Source: Pseudomonas sp. FeN3W
GTDB lineage: Bacteria; Pseudomonadota; Gammaproteobacteria; Pseudomonadales; Pseudomonadaceae
Assembly: GCA_030263805.2 (NCBI GenBank)
Contig: CP136010.1
Span: forward strand, 2,495,001-2,559,000
Direction of reading: 5' to 3'
DNA: 64,000 nucleotides
The position numbers and the translations under genes were made by a program. Numbering within the stretch: position 1 is the first letter of the stretch; the number at the start of each line of letters is the position of its first letter. This document shows, one piece after another, positions 16,252-25,227 of the stretch. Under the pieces are notes generated by a model. The model was given only the letters and a program-made list of their open reading frames with translations, was not told the origin of the DNA and did not search any database.

Positions 16252-18702
16252 TCACAGCACTTGCCAGATCTCCCGGGCGTACTCGCGAATGGTGCGGTCC
16301 GACGAGAACCAGCCGGTGCGGGCGGTGTTCAGCACGGAGGAACGCCACCAGCGTGCCGGATCACGCCAGCACTCCTCGACATCCAGCTGCGCCTGCCAGT
16401 AGGCCTCGAAATCGGCGCAGACCATGAAGGTGTCGTGCCAGCTGATGCCATCCACCAGCCCGGTGTAGCGGCCCGGATCGCCTGGCGAGAAAGCACCGCC
16501 ACGAATCGCCGAGAGCACTTCGCTGAGCCGCGGCGAAGCGCCGATGATGGCTTCGGCGTTGTACTCGTTGGCCTGCTTGCGCACATTCACCTGCTGCGCG
16601 GTGAGACCGAAGATGAACATGTGCTCCAGGCCGATCTGCTCGCTCATCTCCACGTTGGCGCCGTCCAGCGTGCCGATGGTCAGCGCTCCGTTGAGGGCGA
16701 ACTTCATGTTGCTGGTACCCGAGGCCTCCAGGCCGGCGGTGGAAATCTGCTCCGACAGGTCCGCAGCCGGGATGATGTCCTCGGCCAGGCTGACGTTGTA
16801 GTTGGGCAGGAACACCACCTTGAGCAGGCCGCGCACGGTGGGGTCGGCATTGATGGTGTTGGCGATGTCGTTGGTCAGCTTGATGATCAGCTTGGCCTGG
16901 TGATAGCTCGCCGCCGCCTTGCCGGCGAAGATCTTCACCCGCGGCACCCAGTTGCCGCCCGGATCGGAGCGAATGGCCTGATACAGCGCGACGGTGTGCA
17001 GCAGGTTGAGCAACTGGCGCTTGTATTCGTGGATGCGCTTGACGTGCACGTCGAACAGCGCGGTCGGGTCTACGCTGATGCCCAGGCGCTCCTGGATCAC
17101 ATTGGCCAGATGGCGCTTGTTGGCCAGCCGCTGCTCGGCGAAGCGCTGGCGAAACGCGGCCTGTTCGGCAAAGGGTTCGAGCTCGCGCAGGCGGGTTTCC
17201 GGCTCATCGAGCACTGCCTCGCCGAGATGCTCCACCAACAGCTGGGTCAGCTGCGGATTGGCCTGGTAGAGCCAGCGGCGGAAGGTGATGCCGTTGGTCT
17301 TGCTGTTGATCCGCTGCGGATAAAGGCTGTGCAGATCGGTGAACACGGTCTTGCGCATCAGCTGGGTGTGCAGCCCGGATACGCCGTTGGTGCTGTGCGA
17401 ACCGAGGAATGCCAGATTGCCCATGCGTACCCGGCGACCATGGTCTTCCTCGATCAGCGATACCGAGCGCAGCAGCTCGGCATCGTGGACGCCGCGTTCG
17501 CGCAGCTGGTCGAGATGGTGGGCGTTGATCAGGTAGATGATCTGCATGTGCCGCGGCAGCAGGCGCTCCATCAGGCCTACCGGCCAGGTTTCCAGCGCTT
17601 CGGGCAGCAGCGTGTGGTTGGTGTACGATAGCGTCGCCGTGGTCAGCCGCCAGGCGTGCTGCCACTCGTAGCTGTGCACGTCGACCAGCAGCCGCATCAG
17701 CTCGGCCACGGCAATCGCCGGATGGGTGTCGTTGAGCTGGATGGCGTTGTACTCGGGCAGGCTGTCCAGCGAGCCGCGCTGCTTGATGTGGCGGCGCAGC
17801 AGGTCCTGCAGCGAGGCGGCGACGAAGAAGTATTCCTGGCGCAGGCGCAACTCCTGCCCGGCCTCGGTGCTGTCGGCCGGATAGAGCACGCGGGAAATGC
17901 TTTCGGCGCGGGCCTCTTCTGCTGCCGCACCGATGTGGTCACCGGCATTGAAGCGCGCCAGATGGAAATCCGCCTCCGGCCGCGCACGCCAGAGGCGCAG
18001 GGTGTTCACCCCGGCGCCACGCCAACCGACGATGGGGGTGTCATAGGCAATCGCGCGTACCCCTTCGGCCCAATGCCAGAAATGCTGAACTTCGCCTTTC
18101 TCATTGGTGGCCGCCGTGACGCTGCCGCCGAAGCCGATCAGATACTTCACCTCGGAACGCTCGAACTCCCAGGGGTTGCCGAAATCCAGCCAGGTCTCGG
18201 TCTGTTCGTGCTGCCAGCCATCGACGATGGCCTGGCGGAACAGACCGTGGTCATAGCGGATGCCGTAGCCGTGGGAGACCACGCCGAGGGTCGCCATGCT
18301 CTCCATGAAGCAGGCCGCGAGCCGGCCGAGACCGCCATTGCCAAGCGCCGCATCCGGCTCCAGCAGGCGGATGCGTTCGATATCCACGTCGAGCCCGGCG
18401 AGCGCTTCACGCGCCACGTCGAACAGGCCGAGGTTGCTCAGGCTGTCGACCAGCAGGCGGCCGATGAGAAATTCCAGCGAGAGGTAGTACACCCGTTTCT
18501 GACCGCTGGTGTAGGCCTTGCGCGTGCAATCCATCCAGCGGTCGATGGTGCTGTCGCGGGTGGCCAGGGCAACCGCATGGAACCAGTCGTAATCGGAGGC
18601 GTTCTCCGGATCCTTGCCCACCGAGTAGGTGAGCTTGCGCAACACCCGCTCACGGAAAGCGGCAACTTCTTCGGCGGTGGCAATGGCTGTTTCCTGCGTC
18701 AT
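16252..18702 (-). CDS. glgP: Glycogen/maltodextrin phosphorylase
   Basis: An 816-residue GT35 enzyme that phosphorolyses alpha-1,4-glucan to glucose-1-phosphate. Visible marks are YYLSLEFLIGRLL, DAALGNGGLGRLAACF, NDTHPAIAVAELMRLL and the PLP-lysine region EASGTSNMKFALNGALTIGT. The start MTQETAIATAEEV at 18702 avoids a 22-residue upstream extension without family similarity. No other glycogen gene lies nearby; the closest partner is fbp. It is divergent from the YkgJ gene. Confidence 0.96.
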   Translation of the reverse strand: MTQETAIATAEEVAAFRERVLRKLTYSVGKDPENASDYDWFHAVALATRDSTIDRWMDCTRKAYTSGQKRVYYLSLEFLIGRLLVDSLSNLGLFDVAREALAGLDVDIERIRLLEPDAALGNGGLGRLAACFMESMATLGVVSHGYGIRYDHGLFRQAIVDGWQHEQTETWLDFGNPWEFERSEVKYLIGFGGSVTAATNEKGEVQHFWHWAEGVRAIAYDTPIVGWRGAGVNTLRLWRARPEADFHLARFNAGDHIGAAAEEARAESISRVLYPADSTEAGQELRLRQEYFFVAASLQDLLRRHIKQRGSLDSLPEYNAIQLNDTHPAIAVAELMRLLVDVHSYEWQHAWRLTTATLSYTNHTLLPEALETWPVGLMERLLPRHMQIIYLINAHHLDQLRERGVHDAELLRSVSLIEEDHGRRVRMGNLAFLGSHSTNGVSGLHTQLMRKTVFTDLHSLYPQRINSKTNGITFRRWLYQANPQLTQLLVEHLGEAVLDEPETRLRELEPFAEQAAFRQRFAEQRLANKRHLANVIQERLGISVDPTALFDVHVKRIHEYKRQLLNLLHTVALYQAIRSDPGGNWVPRVKIFAGKAAASYHQAKLIIKLTNDIANTINADPTVRGLLKVVFLPNYNVSLAEDIIPAADLSEQISTAGLEASGTSNMKFALNGALTIGTLDGANVEMSEQIGLEHMFIFGLTAQQVNVRKQANEYNAEAIIGASPRLSEVLSAIRGGAFSPGDPGRYTGLVDGISWHDTFMVCADFEAYWQAQLDVEECWRDPARWWRSSVLNTARTGWFSSDRTIREYAREIWQVL

Positions 18703-18905
18703 GGACAGACCTCGGTTAGCGAAGACACACAAGAGGGACTCGCGGCAGCCATGCCCGTTCACCTCCATTAGACATTCCAGAAAAAGCGTTGCAGGTTTCC
18801 TTTACATCTGCGCTACCGCCCGTCCGGTCGCCGTCGTCGGAAGACGCTGGCAATCGCCGCGCGACTCGCTATGATCCGCGCGCCCGAACGCACCGAAGAC
18901 TGCCC

Positions 18906-19307
18906 GTGAAGACAAGACTGATCGCCTCCGCCGACCCGGAACGCCTGGAAACCTGGGTGCGCTACAGCGCCGGCCTGTGCCGCGACTGCCATGCGACCTG
19001 CTGCACCCTGCCGGTGGAGGTACGCATCGACGACCTGATCCGGCTCGAGCTGGTCGATGCCTTCGAGCGCGACGAGCCGGCGAAGAACATCGCCAAGCGC
19101 CTGAGCAAGGCAGGCATCGTCGAGCACTTCAATCACAAGCACGAGATCTTCACGCTGACCCGCCTGACCAATGGCGACTGTCTCTATCTGGACCGCAAGA
19201 CCCGGCTTTGCACGGTCTATGCCAAGCGCCCGGACACCTGCCGCAACCATCCGCGCATCGGCCCGCGCCCTGGTTATTGCGCCTATCGAAGCAAAACCGC
19301 CGGCTGA
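18906..19307 (+). CDS. YkgJ family cysteine-cluster protein
   Basis: A 133-residue protein with the Zn/Fe-chelating pattern of the family: CRDCHATCC near residue 25, a later C in GDCLYLDRKTRLCTVYAKRP, then DTCRNHPRIGPRPGYC. The GTG at 18906 is the best start. A related gene class is annotated as zinc- or iron-chelating; no biochemical role is known. It lies upstream of a thioesterase gene, 183 nt apart. Confidence 0.88.
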   Translation: MKTRLIASADPERLETWVRYSAGLCRDCHATCCTLPVEVRIDDLIRLELVDAFERDEPAKNIAKRLSKAGIVEHFNHKHEIFTLTRLTNGDCLYLDRKTRLCTVYAKRPDTCRNHPRIGPRPGYCAYRSKTAG

Positions 19308-19490
19308 CACGGCGCACCATCCGACAACGCCGACCTGCCCGCCAGCACCGATGCGGAACACTGCAGACAGCAGCGCGGCGTGGCTCGGATTCGTCGCCAC
19401 GAATAGCCTGAACGGACTGGCCAAAGCGTGACTCAGGAGTCATGCTTGGCGTCTGTCTGTATCTTCGTAACGTTTAGGAACCTCCCCGGC

Positions 19491-19943
19491 ATGAGCCGCG
19501 ATAGTCGCTACCTGGAAGCCATCCTCCATCACGACATTCCGCTGACCCGCTCGCTCGGGCTGCGCGTCGAGCAGTGGGAAAACCACGAGTTGCGCCTGCA
19601 GGTACCGCTGCAGCCGAACATCAACCACAAGAGCAGCATGTTCGGCGGCAGTCTGTATTGCGCTTCGGTGCTGGCAGGCTGGGGCTGGCTGCATCTGCGG
19701 CTGCGCGAGGCGGGCATTGAGGATGGGCACATCGTCATCCACGAAGGGCAGATCGAGTATCCGCTGCCGGTGGTGGACGACGCGATCGCCATCTGCTCGG
19801 CACCGAGCCCCGAGGCCTGGGAGCGCTTCGAATCGATCTATCGTCGCCGCGGCCGCTCGCGCCTGGAGCTGAAAAGCCGCATTCTGGCGGCCGACGGCCG
19901 TGACGCGGTTCGCTTCACCGGGCAGTTCGTGTTGCATAAATAA
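19491..19943 (+). CDS. Thioesterase, YiiD C-terminal domain type
   Basis: A 150-residue hotdog-fold protein. It shows LHHDIPLTRSLGLRVEQWEN, NHKSSMFGGSLYCASVLAGW (the hotdog helix) and late strands HEGQIEYPLPVVDDAIAIC. This corresponds to the putative thioesterase domain found at the C-terminus of YiiD, here as a free-standing protein. The substrate is unknown. The ATG at 19491 is preferred to an upstream in-frame ATG with no family match. The stop abuts a tandem repeat. Confidence 0.85.
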   Translation: MSRDSRYLEAILHHDIPLTRSLGLRVEQWENHELRLQVPLQPNINHKSSMFGGSLYCASVLAGWGWLHLRLREAGIEDGHIVIHEGQIEYPLPVVDDAIAICSAPSPEAWERFESIYRRRGRSRLELKSRILAADGRDAVRFTGQFVLHK

Positions 19944-20071
19944 GCCTGAAGCCTGAAGCCTGAAGCCTGAAGCCTGAAGCCTGAAGCCTGAAGCCTGAAA
20001 AGCGTTCGGCTCATCACCGATATCCGCCAAGCTTTTCCTTCCAGCTTCAAGCTTCCGGCTTCAAGCTGCTT
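19944..20071. repeat. Tandem GCCTGAA array plus palindromic arm
   Basis: About eight perfect copies of the 7-mer GCCTGAA run from 19944 to about 19999. After a 40-nt spacer comes a complementary arm made of CAGCTTCAAGCTTCCGGCTTC (20041-20070). It looks like a REP element whose left arm expanded as a simple tandem repeat. The right arm runs into the 3' end of cysQ and supplies that gene's last codons. A 7-bp array of this kind may vary in copy number between strains. Confidence 0.85.
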
Positions 20072-20889
20072 TCACTGCCTCGCGCGATACCGATCAGTCC
20101 GTCACGCCAGTCGACGCCTCTGGGCAGCGCCAGAAAAGACGGGTTCAGATAGCCTTCCCGCGCGTCATAGCGCAGCGCCGCACCACTGACCTCCAGCACC
20201 TCGCCACCGGCACCTTCCAGCACCCCCTGCGCGGCCGCGGTATCCCACTGCGAGGTCGGCGCCAGGCGGGGGTAGCAATCCGCAGCACCTTCGGCCAGCA
20301 GACAGAATTTCAGCGAACTGCCGACATTCGCCAGCGCCAGCTCGCCAAAACGTTCGCCCAGACGGCTCAACAGCTGCTCCTGCGCCGGGCTGCTGTGGCG
20401 CCGGCTGGCGACCACGGTGAACACTCCCTCCGGCTGCTGGCGCACGCGCAGCGGCTGAGTCGCGCCGGACAGCTCGCTGCGCCAAGCGCCGAAATCCTCG
20501 CCGCCGTAGTAACAGCGGCCGGACGCCGGAATGCCGACCACACCGAAGCGCACCTTGCCCGCCTCGATCAGCGCGACGTTGACCGTGAACTCCTCGCTGC
20601 CGGCGATGAACTCCTTGGTGCCGTCCAGCGGATCGACCAGCCACCAGCGCGTCCAGCCGCCGCGCTCGCTCAGCGGCACCTCGCAATCCTCCTCGGACAG
20701 CACCGGGATGGCGCTATCCAACGCCATCAGGCCATCCACCAACACCTGATGCGCCGCCATATCGGCGACGGTCACCGGCGATTCATCGGTCTTGGTCTGG
20801 ACATCCAGCTCGCTGCGCCAGTGCGGCAGGATCGCCTCGCCCGCCTGACGCACCAGGTCGATGACCGACGACAGATAGGGATGACTCAT
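20047..20889 (-). CDS. cysQ: 3'(2'),5'-bisphosphate nucleotidase CysQ
   Basis: A 280-residue Mg-dependent phosphatase of the inositol monophosphatase superfamily that hydrolyses PAP from sulfate assimilation. The diagnostic WLVDPLDGTKEFIAGSEEFT is present, with SEED upstream and QWDTAAAQGVLEGAGG downstream. It overlaps nudE by 4 nt. The final residues SSLKPEA and the stop codon are read from the palindromic repeat, so this C-terminus is probably not ancestral. Confidence 0.95.
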   Translation of the reverse strand: MSHPYLSSVIDLVRQAGEAILPHWRSELDVQTKTDESPVTVADMAAHQVLVDGLMALDSAIPVLSEEDCEVPLSERGGWTRWWLVDPLDGTKEFIAGSEEFTVNVALIEAGKVRFGVVGIPASGRCYYGGEDFGAWRSELSGATQPLRVRQQPEGVFTVVASRRHSSPAQEQLLSRLGERFGELALANVGSSLKFCLLAEGAADCYPRLAPTSQWDTAAAQGVLEGAGGEVLEVSGAALRYDAREGYLNPSFLALPRGVDWRDGLIGIARGSESSLKPEA

Positions 20890-21452
20890 TGGCCGAACTC
20901 TCCACGCTGGGTCAGCAGATCCTTGGCCAGGTACAGCGCGGCCAATGCGCGCCCCTCGCTGAATTGCGGATGCTGCACCAGACTGGACAGCTCGCGCAGG
21001 TTGACCTTGTCGAGCCGCATCGGCTCCGGCTCGTCGCCGGGCAGCTGCTCCGGATACAGATCGCGCGCCAGCACTACCTGAATCTTCTGGCTCATGTAAC
21101 CGGGCGACAACGACAGCTCGGTGAGCAGCTCCAGGCGCCGCGCACCGAAGCCGGCCTCCTCCTTGAGCTCGCGGTTGGCCGCTTCGAGCACGTCTTCGCC
21201 CGGCTCGATCAGCCCCTTGGGCAGCGACAGCTCATAGGTGTCGGTGCCGCCGCAGTATTCCTCGACCAGCAGCGCATTCTCCGCATCGGCCAGCGCCACG
21301 ATCATCACCGCGCCGTAGCCGCTGCCCTTGCCGACCAGGCGTTCATAGGTGCGCTCGACACCATTGGAAAAACGCAGCTGCAGCTCCTCGACACGGAACA
21401 GTCGGCTGCTGGCGACGATCTCACGGGCTAGCACGGTGGGTTTCTGGCGCAT
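20886..21452 (-). CDS. nudE: ADP compounds hydrolase NudE (Nudix)
   Basis: A 188-residue Nudix hydrolase acting on ADP-ribose, NADH and Ap3A. The Nudix box GLIEPGEDVLEAANRELKEE followed by AGFG matches the consensus residue for residue. The start MRQKPTVLAREIVASSRLF is preferred to the longer frame that would begin in the upstream gene's leader. It lies directly before cysQ and divergent from the HAD nucleotidase gene, the same order as in other pseudomonads. Confidence 0.95.
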   Translation of the reverse strand: MRQKPTVLAREIVASSRLFRVEELQLRFSNGVERTYERLVGKGSGYGAVMIVALADAENALLVEEYCGGTDTYELSLPKGLIEPGEDVLEAANRELKEEAGFGARRLELLTELSLSPGYMSQKIQVVLARDLYPEQLPGDEPEPMRLDKVNLRELSSLVQHPQFSEGRALAALYLAKDLLTQRGEFGQ

Positions 21453-21570
21453 GGGAAACTCCTGGAAACGCGAGCGGCTATCATAACCCGGCTTTCTGCG
21501 CTGGCCGTGAGCGCTTTGCGACCAGTTGACCGACACCGACCCGTCCATACACCGCGACGCGAGCCCGCAC

Positions 21571-22251
21571 ATGACCGCCACCCTACCCTGGTCCGACATC
21601 GATACCGTTCTGCTCGACATGGACGGCACGCTGCTGGATCTCCATTTCGACAACCATTTCTGGCTCGAACTGCTGCCACAACGCTACGCCGAGCTGCACG
21701 GCATCAGCCGCGCCATGGCCGAGCTGGAACTGGCGCCGCTGTTCAACGAGCACGTCGGCAAGCTCACCTGGTATTGCCTGGACTACTGGACCCGCGAACT
21801 CAACCTGCCGATCCGCGAGATGAAACGCGAGATCGCCGAGCTGATCGCCCTGCGGCCCGGTGCCGACGAATTTCTCGCTGCCCTGCGCCAGGCCGGCAAG
21901 CGCGTGGTGCTGATCACCAATGCGCACCGCGACTCGTTGTCGCTGAAGCTGGAGAAGATCGAGCTGGCGCCCTGGTTCGACCGGCTGATCAGTTCCCACG
22001 ACTATGGCTATCCGAAGGAGGAGCCGCAGTTCTGGCATGCGCTGCGTCAGGACCTGGAGTTCGAACCCGCACGCGCCTTGTTCATCGACGATAGCCTGCC
22101 GATCCTGCGCAGTGCGCAGCGCTTCGGCGTCGCGCATCTGCTGGCGGTACGCGAGCCGGACAGCCGCCGCACGCCGAAGGACACCGAGGAATTCGCTGCG
22201 GTTGACGATTACCTCGACCTGATCCGCAATCTGCACGGTGATCCAGCGTGA
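21571..22251 (+). CDS. yrfG: GMP/IMP nucleotidase, HAD family (YrfG-like)
   Basis: A 226-residue HAD phosphatase. Motif I is LLDMDGTLLDLHFDN, motif II is VVLITNAHRDS, motif III contains PKEEPQFW and motif IV is FIDDSLPIL. This is the layout of the YrfG 5'-nucleotidase that hydrolyses GMP and IMP. Its position divergent from nudE agrees with conserved gene order. ATG 21571 gives the family length. Confidence 0.92.
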   Translation: MTATLPWSDIDTVLLDMDGTLLDLHFDNHFWLELLPQRYAELHGISRAMAELELAPLFNEHVGKLTWYCLDYWTRELNLPIREMKREIAELIALRPGADEFLAALRQAGKRVVLITNAHRDSLSLKLEKIELAPWFDRLISSHDYGYPKEEPQFWHALRQDLEFEPARALFIDDSLPILRSAQRFGVAHLLAVREPDSRRTPKDTEEFAAVDDYLDLIRNLHGDPA

Positions 22252-22420
22252 CGGCTGGCGCTGCCTTCGAGCCTCGGAAGCTTTACACTACGCAACAGTT
22301 GCCGTCGGCGGGAACCGGCTCAGGACGAGCCCGGGCCGGCATGCATCGAAACAGCGCAGCGGTGCGCAGTACATGCCTTGCCGCTCGTAGTTCGCCCACG
22401 GATGATCGATAGGAAGCAAC

Positions 22421-24982
22421 ATGGCAGCAGTAGGCGCCGAATTCTGGCCCCATAGTCACAGCGAGATGAGCGAGCGAATTCGCCGGCATGACTGGGGCGC
22501 GACTGCGCTCGGAACCCCTGACACCTGGCCGGCTTCGCTGCGGCTGCTGCTGGACACCATCCTCGAAGCGCCCCTGCCGATGTGCGTCCTCTGGGGCGAC
22601 CAGGCGCTGCAGCTGTACAACGACGCCCACGCCGCACTGATCGGCGATCGCCACCCGGCCGAACTCGGCCAACCCGCCTGCCGCCGCTGGGGTGCAACCT
22701 GGACCCTGCTGGAACCGGCCTGCGACACCGCCCGCCGCGGCGAGCCACGGGTGCTGCGCAATCAGCAACTGGTCATCGAACGCGATGGCGTTCCGGTGGA
22801 AGCCTGGTTCGACCTCGCCCTGAGCCCGATTCGCAACGCCTCGCACGGCATCGGCGGCCTGCTGCTGTGCCTCAGCGAAACCAGCGAACGCGTGCGCACC
22901 GAAACCCGCCTGTCGCAGACCGCTCTGCACTACAAGCTCAGCGCCGAGGTACACCGTTCCAGCGAACAGCGCCTGCAGCTGGCACTCGAGGCCAGCGACC
23001 TGATCGGCATCTGGGACTGGGCCATCCAGAGCAGCGAAATCCCGGCGGGCGCGGAGCTTTCCCGCATCCTGCCGGTCGCCCAGTCCGGGCCGAACGGCCT
23101 GAGCAGCGAAGCTTTCTTCGATCATGTCCACCCCGACGACGTGCCACGCCTGCGTGCCGCGCTGGAGCGCTGTATCGTCGAGCGCGGCACGCTCGACGAG
23201 CGCTACAGGCTGCGCAGCGACGATGGCGTCACCCGTTGGGCGCTGGCGCGCGGCCGCTGTCATTGCGACGAACAGGGCTGGCCACAGCGCTTCCCCGGCG
23301 CGGTGATGAACATCACCGGACAACAGGCCAGCGAAGATGCCCTGCGCCAGAGCGAAGCCGAGCTCAAGATGATCACCGACGCGCTGCCGATACTGATCGG
23401 CTACGTCGACGCCGAGGAACGCTTTCGCTTCAACAATCGCTACTACTCCGACTGGTTCGGCCACTCGACCGAATGGCTGCTGGGCAAGACCGCCCGCGAA
23501 GTGCTCGGTGAACGCGGCTATGCCGAGCGCCAGGCGAGCATCCGTGACGCCCTCGCCGGCCGCGACGTCACCTTCGAGGCCCATAGCCCGCACCATGACG
23601 GCCAGTCCCGACGCATGCTGGTGCACTACCTGCCGCGCCGCGACGGCCAGGGCAACGTGCTCGGCTTCTTCGTCATGGCGCTGGATGTCACCGAGCGCTG
23701 GCGCGCCGAACAGGCTCTGCGCGAACTCAACGAGACGCTGGAAAGCCGCATCCAGGAGCGCACCCAGGCCCTGGCGGAAGTCTACGAACGCCTGCTCAAG
23801 GAGATGGCCAGCCGCGAACAGGCGCAGGAAGCGTTGCGTCAGGCGCAGAAGATGGAAGCGGTGGGCCAGCTGACCGGCGGCATCGCCCACGACTTCAACA
23901 ACATGCTGACCGGCATCATCGGCGGCCTGGACCTGATCCAGCGCTACATCCAGTCCGGCCGCCACGGCGAAACCCAGCGTTTCATCGATGCCGCGGTCAC
24001 TTCGGCCAATCGCGCCGCGGCACTGACCCATCGCCTGCTCGCCTTCGCCCGGCGCCAGCCGCTGAATCTCAAGCGCGTCGAGCTGAACCAGCTGATCGAG
24101 TCCATGCACGACCTGCTCAGTCGCACGCTGGGCAGCCACATCCACATCCGCAATCAGTTGCAGCAAGGTCTGTGGCCGGTTTCCAGCGACGAAAACCAAC
24201 TGGAAAGCGCGCTGCTCAACCTGGTCATCAACGCCCGCGATGCAATGCCCGACGGCGGCACCCTGCTGCTGGAGACCCGCAATGTCGAACTGCACAGGCA
24301 AGGCGATGTGGGCGATCTGGCTGCAGGGCGCTACGTCATCCTCTGCTTGACCGACAGTGGCTGCGGCATGAGTCCCAAGGTACTGGCCAGCGTCTTCGAG
24401 CCGTTCTTCACCACCAAACCCATCGGCCAGGGCACCGGGCTCGGTCTTTCCATGGTCTACGGTTTCACCCGGCAGGCCGGCGGCCATATCCAGATCGCCA
24501 GCGAACCGGGCGAAGGCACCCAGGTCAGCCTGCACCTTCCCGTCTTCGAGGACCAGGGCGTCAGCGTCGCAGCAGCCGGCGAAGACGACGGCCCGCTTCA
24601 GGCCCAGCAAGGCGAAACCGTGCTGGTGGTCGAAGATGATCCGGCGGTGCGCCTGCTGGTCATCGACGTGTTGCGGATGCTCGGCTATCAGACCCTGGAA
24701 GCCGCCGACGGCAATGCGGCGATCCGCCTGCTCGAGAGCACGCCCGCCGTCGACATTCTGGTCACCGATGTCGGGCTGCCTGGCATGAACGGCCGGCAAC
24801 TGGCGGATGTCGCGCGTCAGCAGCGCCCCGAGCTGCCGGTGCTGTTCATGACCGGCTATGCCAAGCAGGCCGCCAGTGCGGACTTCCTCGAACCGGGCAT
24901 GGACATGATCAGCAAGCCGTTCAACCTCGATGCGCTGGCCAAGCGCGTACGCGACATGCTGGCGGAGAACGACCAGCGGTGA
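22421..24982 (+). CDS. Soluble PAS hybrid histidine kinase with C-terminal receiver
   Basis: 853 residues, no membrane helix. Order: an N-terminal PAS-like region (about 10-155), PAS 2 (about 170-305), PAS 3 (about 310-430), and a coiled coil. HisKA follows with GGIAHDFNN, phospho-acceptor His490; then a HATPase with NLVINARDAMPDGG and GTGLGLSMVYGF; and a receiver domain with phospho-acceptor Asp783 in LVTDVGLPGMNG. The input is cytosolic and unknown. The kinase core closely resembles the hybrid kinase at 39376-41325. No response regulator with an output domain is adjacent. Confidence 0.92.
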   Translation: MAAVGAEFWPHSHSEMSERIRRHDWGATALGTPDTWPASLRLLLDTILEAPLPMCVLWGDQALQLYNDAHAALIGDRHPAELGQPACRRWGATWTLLEPACDTARRGEPRVLRNQQLVIERDGVPVEAWFDLALSPIRNASHGIGGLLLCLSETSERVRTETRLSQTALHYKLSAEVHRSSEQRLQLALEASDLIGIWDWAIQSSEIPAGAELSRILPVAQSGPNGLSSEAFFDHVHPDDVPRLRAALERCIVERGTLDERYRLRSDDGVTRWALARGRCHCDEQGWPQRFPGAVMNITGQQASEDALRQSEAELKMITDALPILIGYVDAEERFRFNNRYYSDWFGHSTEWLLGKTAREVLGERGYAERQASIRDALAGRDVTFEAHSPHHDGQSRRMLVHYLPRRDGQGNVLGFFVMALDVTERWRAEQALRELNETLESRIQERTQALAEVYERLLKEMASREQAQEALRQAQKMEAVGQLTGGIAHDFNNMLTGIIGGLDLIQRYIQSGRHGETQRFIDAAVTSANRAAALTHRLLAFARRQPLNLKRVELNQLIESMHDLLSRTLGSHIHIRNQLQQGLWPVSSDENQLESALLNLVINARDAMPDGGTLLLETRNVELHRQGDVGDLAAGRYVILCLTDSGCGMSPKVLASVFEPFFTTKPIGQGTGLGLSMVYGFTRQAGGHIQIASEPGEGTQVSLHLPVFEDQGVSVAAAGEDDGPLQAQQGETVLVVEDDPAVRLLVIDVLRMLGYQTLEAADGNAAIRLLESTPAVDILVTDVGLPGMNGRQLADVARQQRPELPVLFMTGYAKQAASADFLEPGMDMISKPFNLDALAKRVRDMLAENDQR

Positions 24983-24990
24983 ATCGTCCA

Positions 24991-25025
24991 CGGCCGGCGG
25001 GGGTCATAACCCTATCCGCCGGCCG
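24991..25025 (+). terminator. Hairpin after the hybrid kinase gene
   Basis: CGGCCGGCGG pairs with CCGCCGGCCG around a 15-nt loop that itself contains GGGT/ACCC. It starts 9 nt after the stop codon. No T-run follows, so intrinsic termination is uncertain. Confidence 0.6.
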
Positions 25026-25173
25026 CGAGCATGCACTGCAGTTGCAGCGATGCAGAATGCCGGTCTCGTCAGCCCTCGTGACCTGTGCGGTGAGTTGGTG
25101 AGGCAAGTTCGGCGCTGCAACGGTCATAGCGGTATGACGAGAAGCAGCAACACAGTATCGGGGCCATAAACGC

Positions 25174-25201
25174 CGAAATTGGCCAACCGAAATTGCCAAA
25201 C
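25174..25201. repeat. Tandem pair of 14-mers upstream of fdhD
   Basis: CGAAATTGGCCAAC is followed directly by CGAAATTGCCAAAC (12 of 14 identical), ending 26 nt before the fdhD start. Two head-to-tail copies with an AT-rich core look like an operator for a dimeric or tandem-binding regulator. Confidence 0.5.
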
Positions 25202-25227
25202 AGGCCACTAACTGGACCGAACCGCCG

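Noticed and set aside
16180..18771. Two long plus-strand frames opposite glgP
   Set aside because: Both mirror the phosphorylase codons, which carry all family motifs on the other strand.
19944..19999. Possible CRISPR array from the eight tandem 7-mers
   Set aside because: Units are 7 nt, contiguous and without spacers, and no cas gene is present; it is a simple tandem repeat in a REP-like element.
22283..24991. 902-codon minus-strand frame opposite the hybrid kinase
   Set aside because: It is the antisense shadow of a high-GC gene; its residues show no domain, and the plus strand encodes clear PAS, kinase and receiver motifs.
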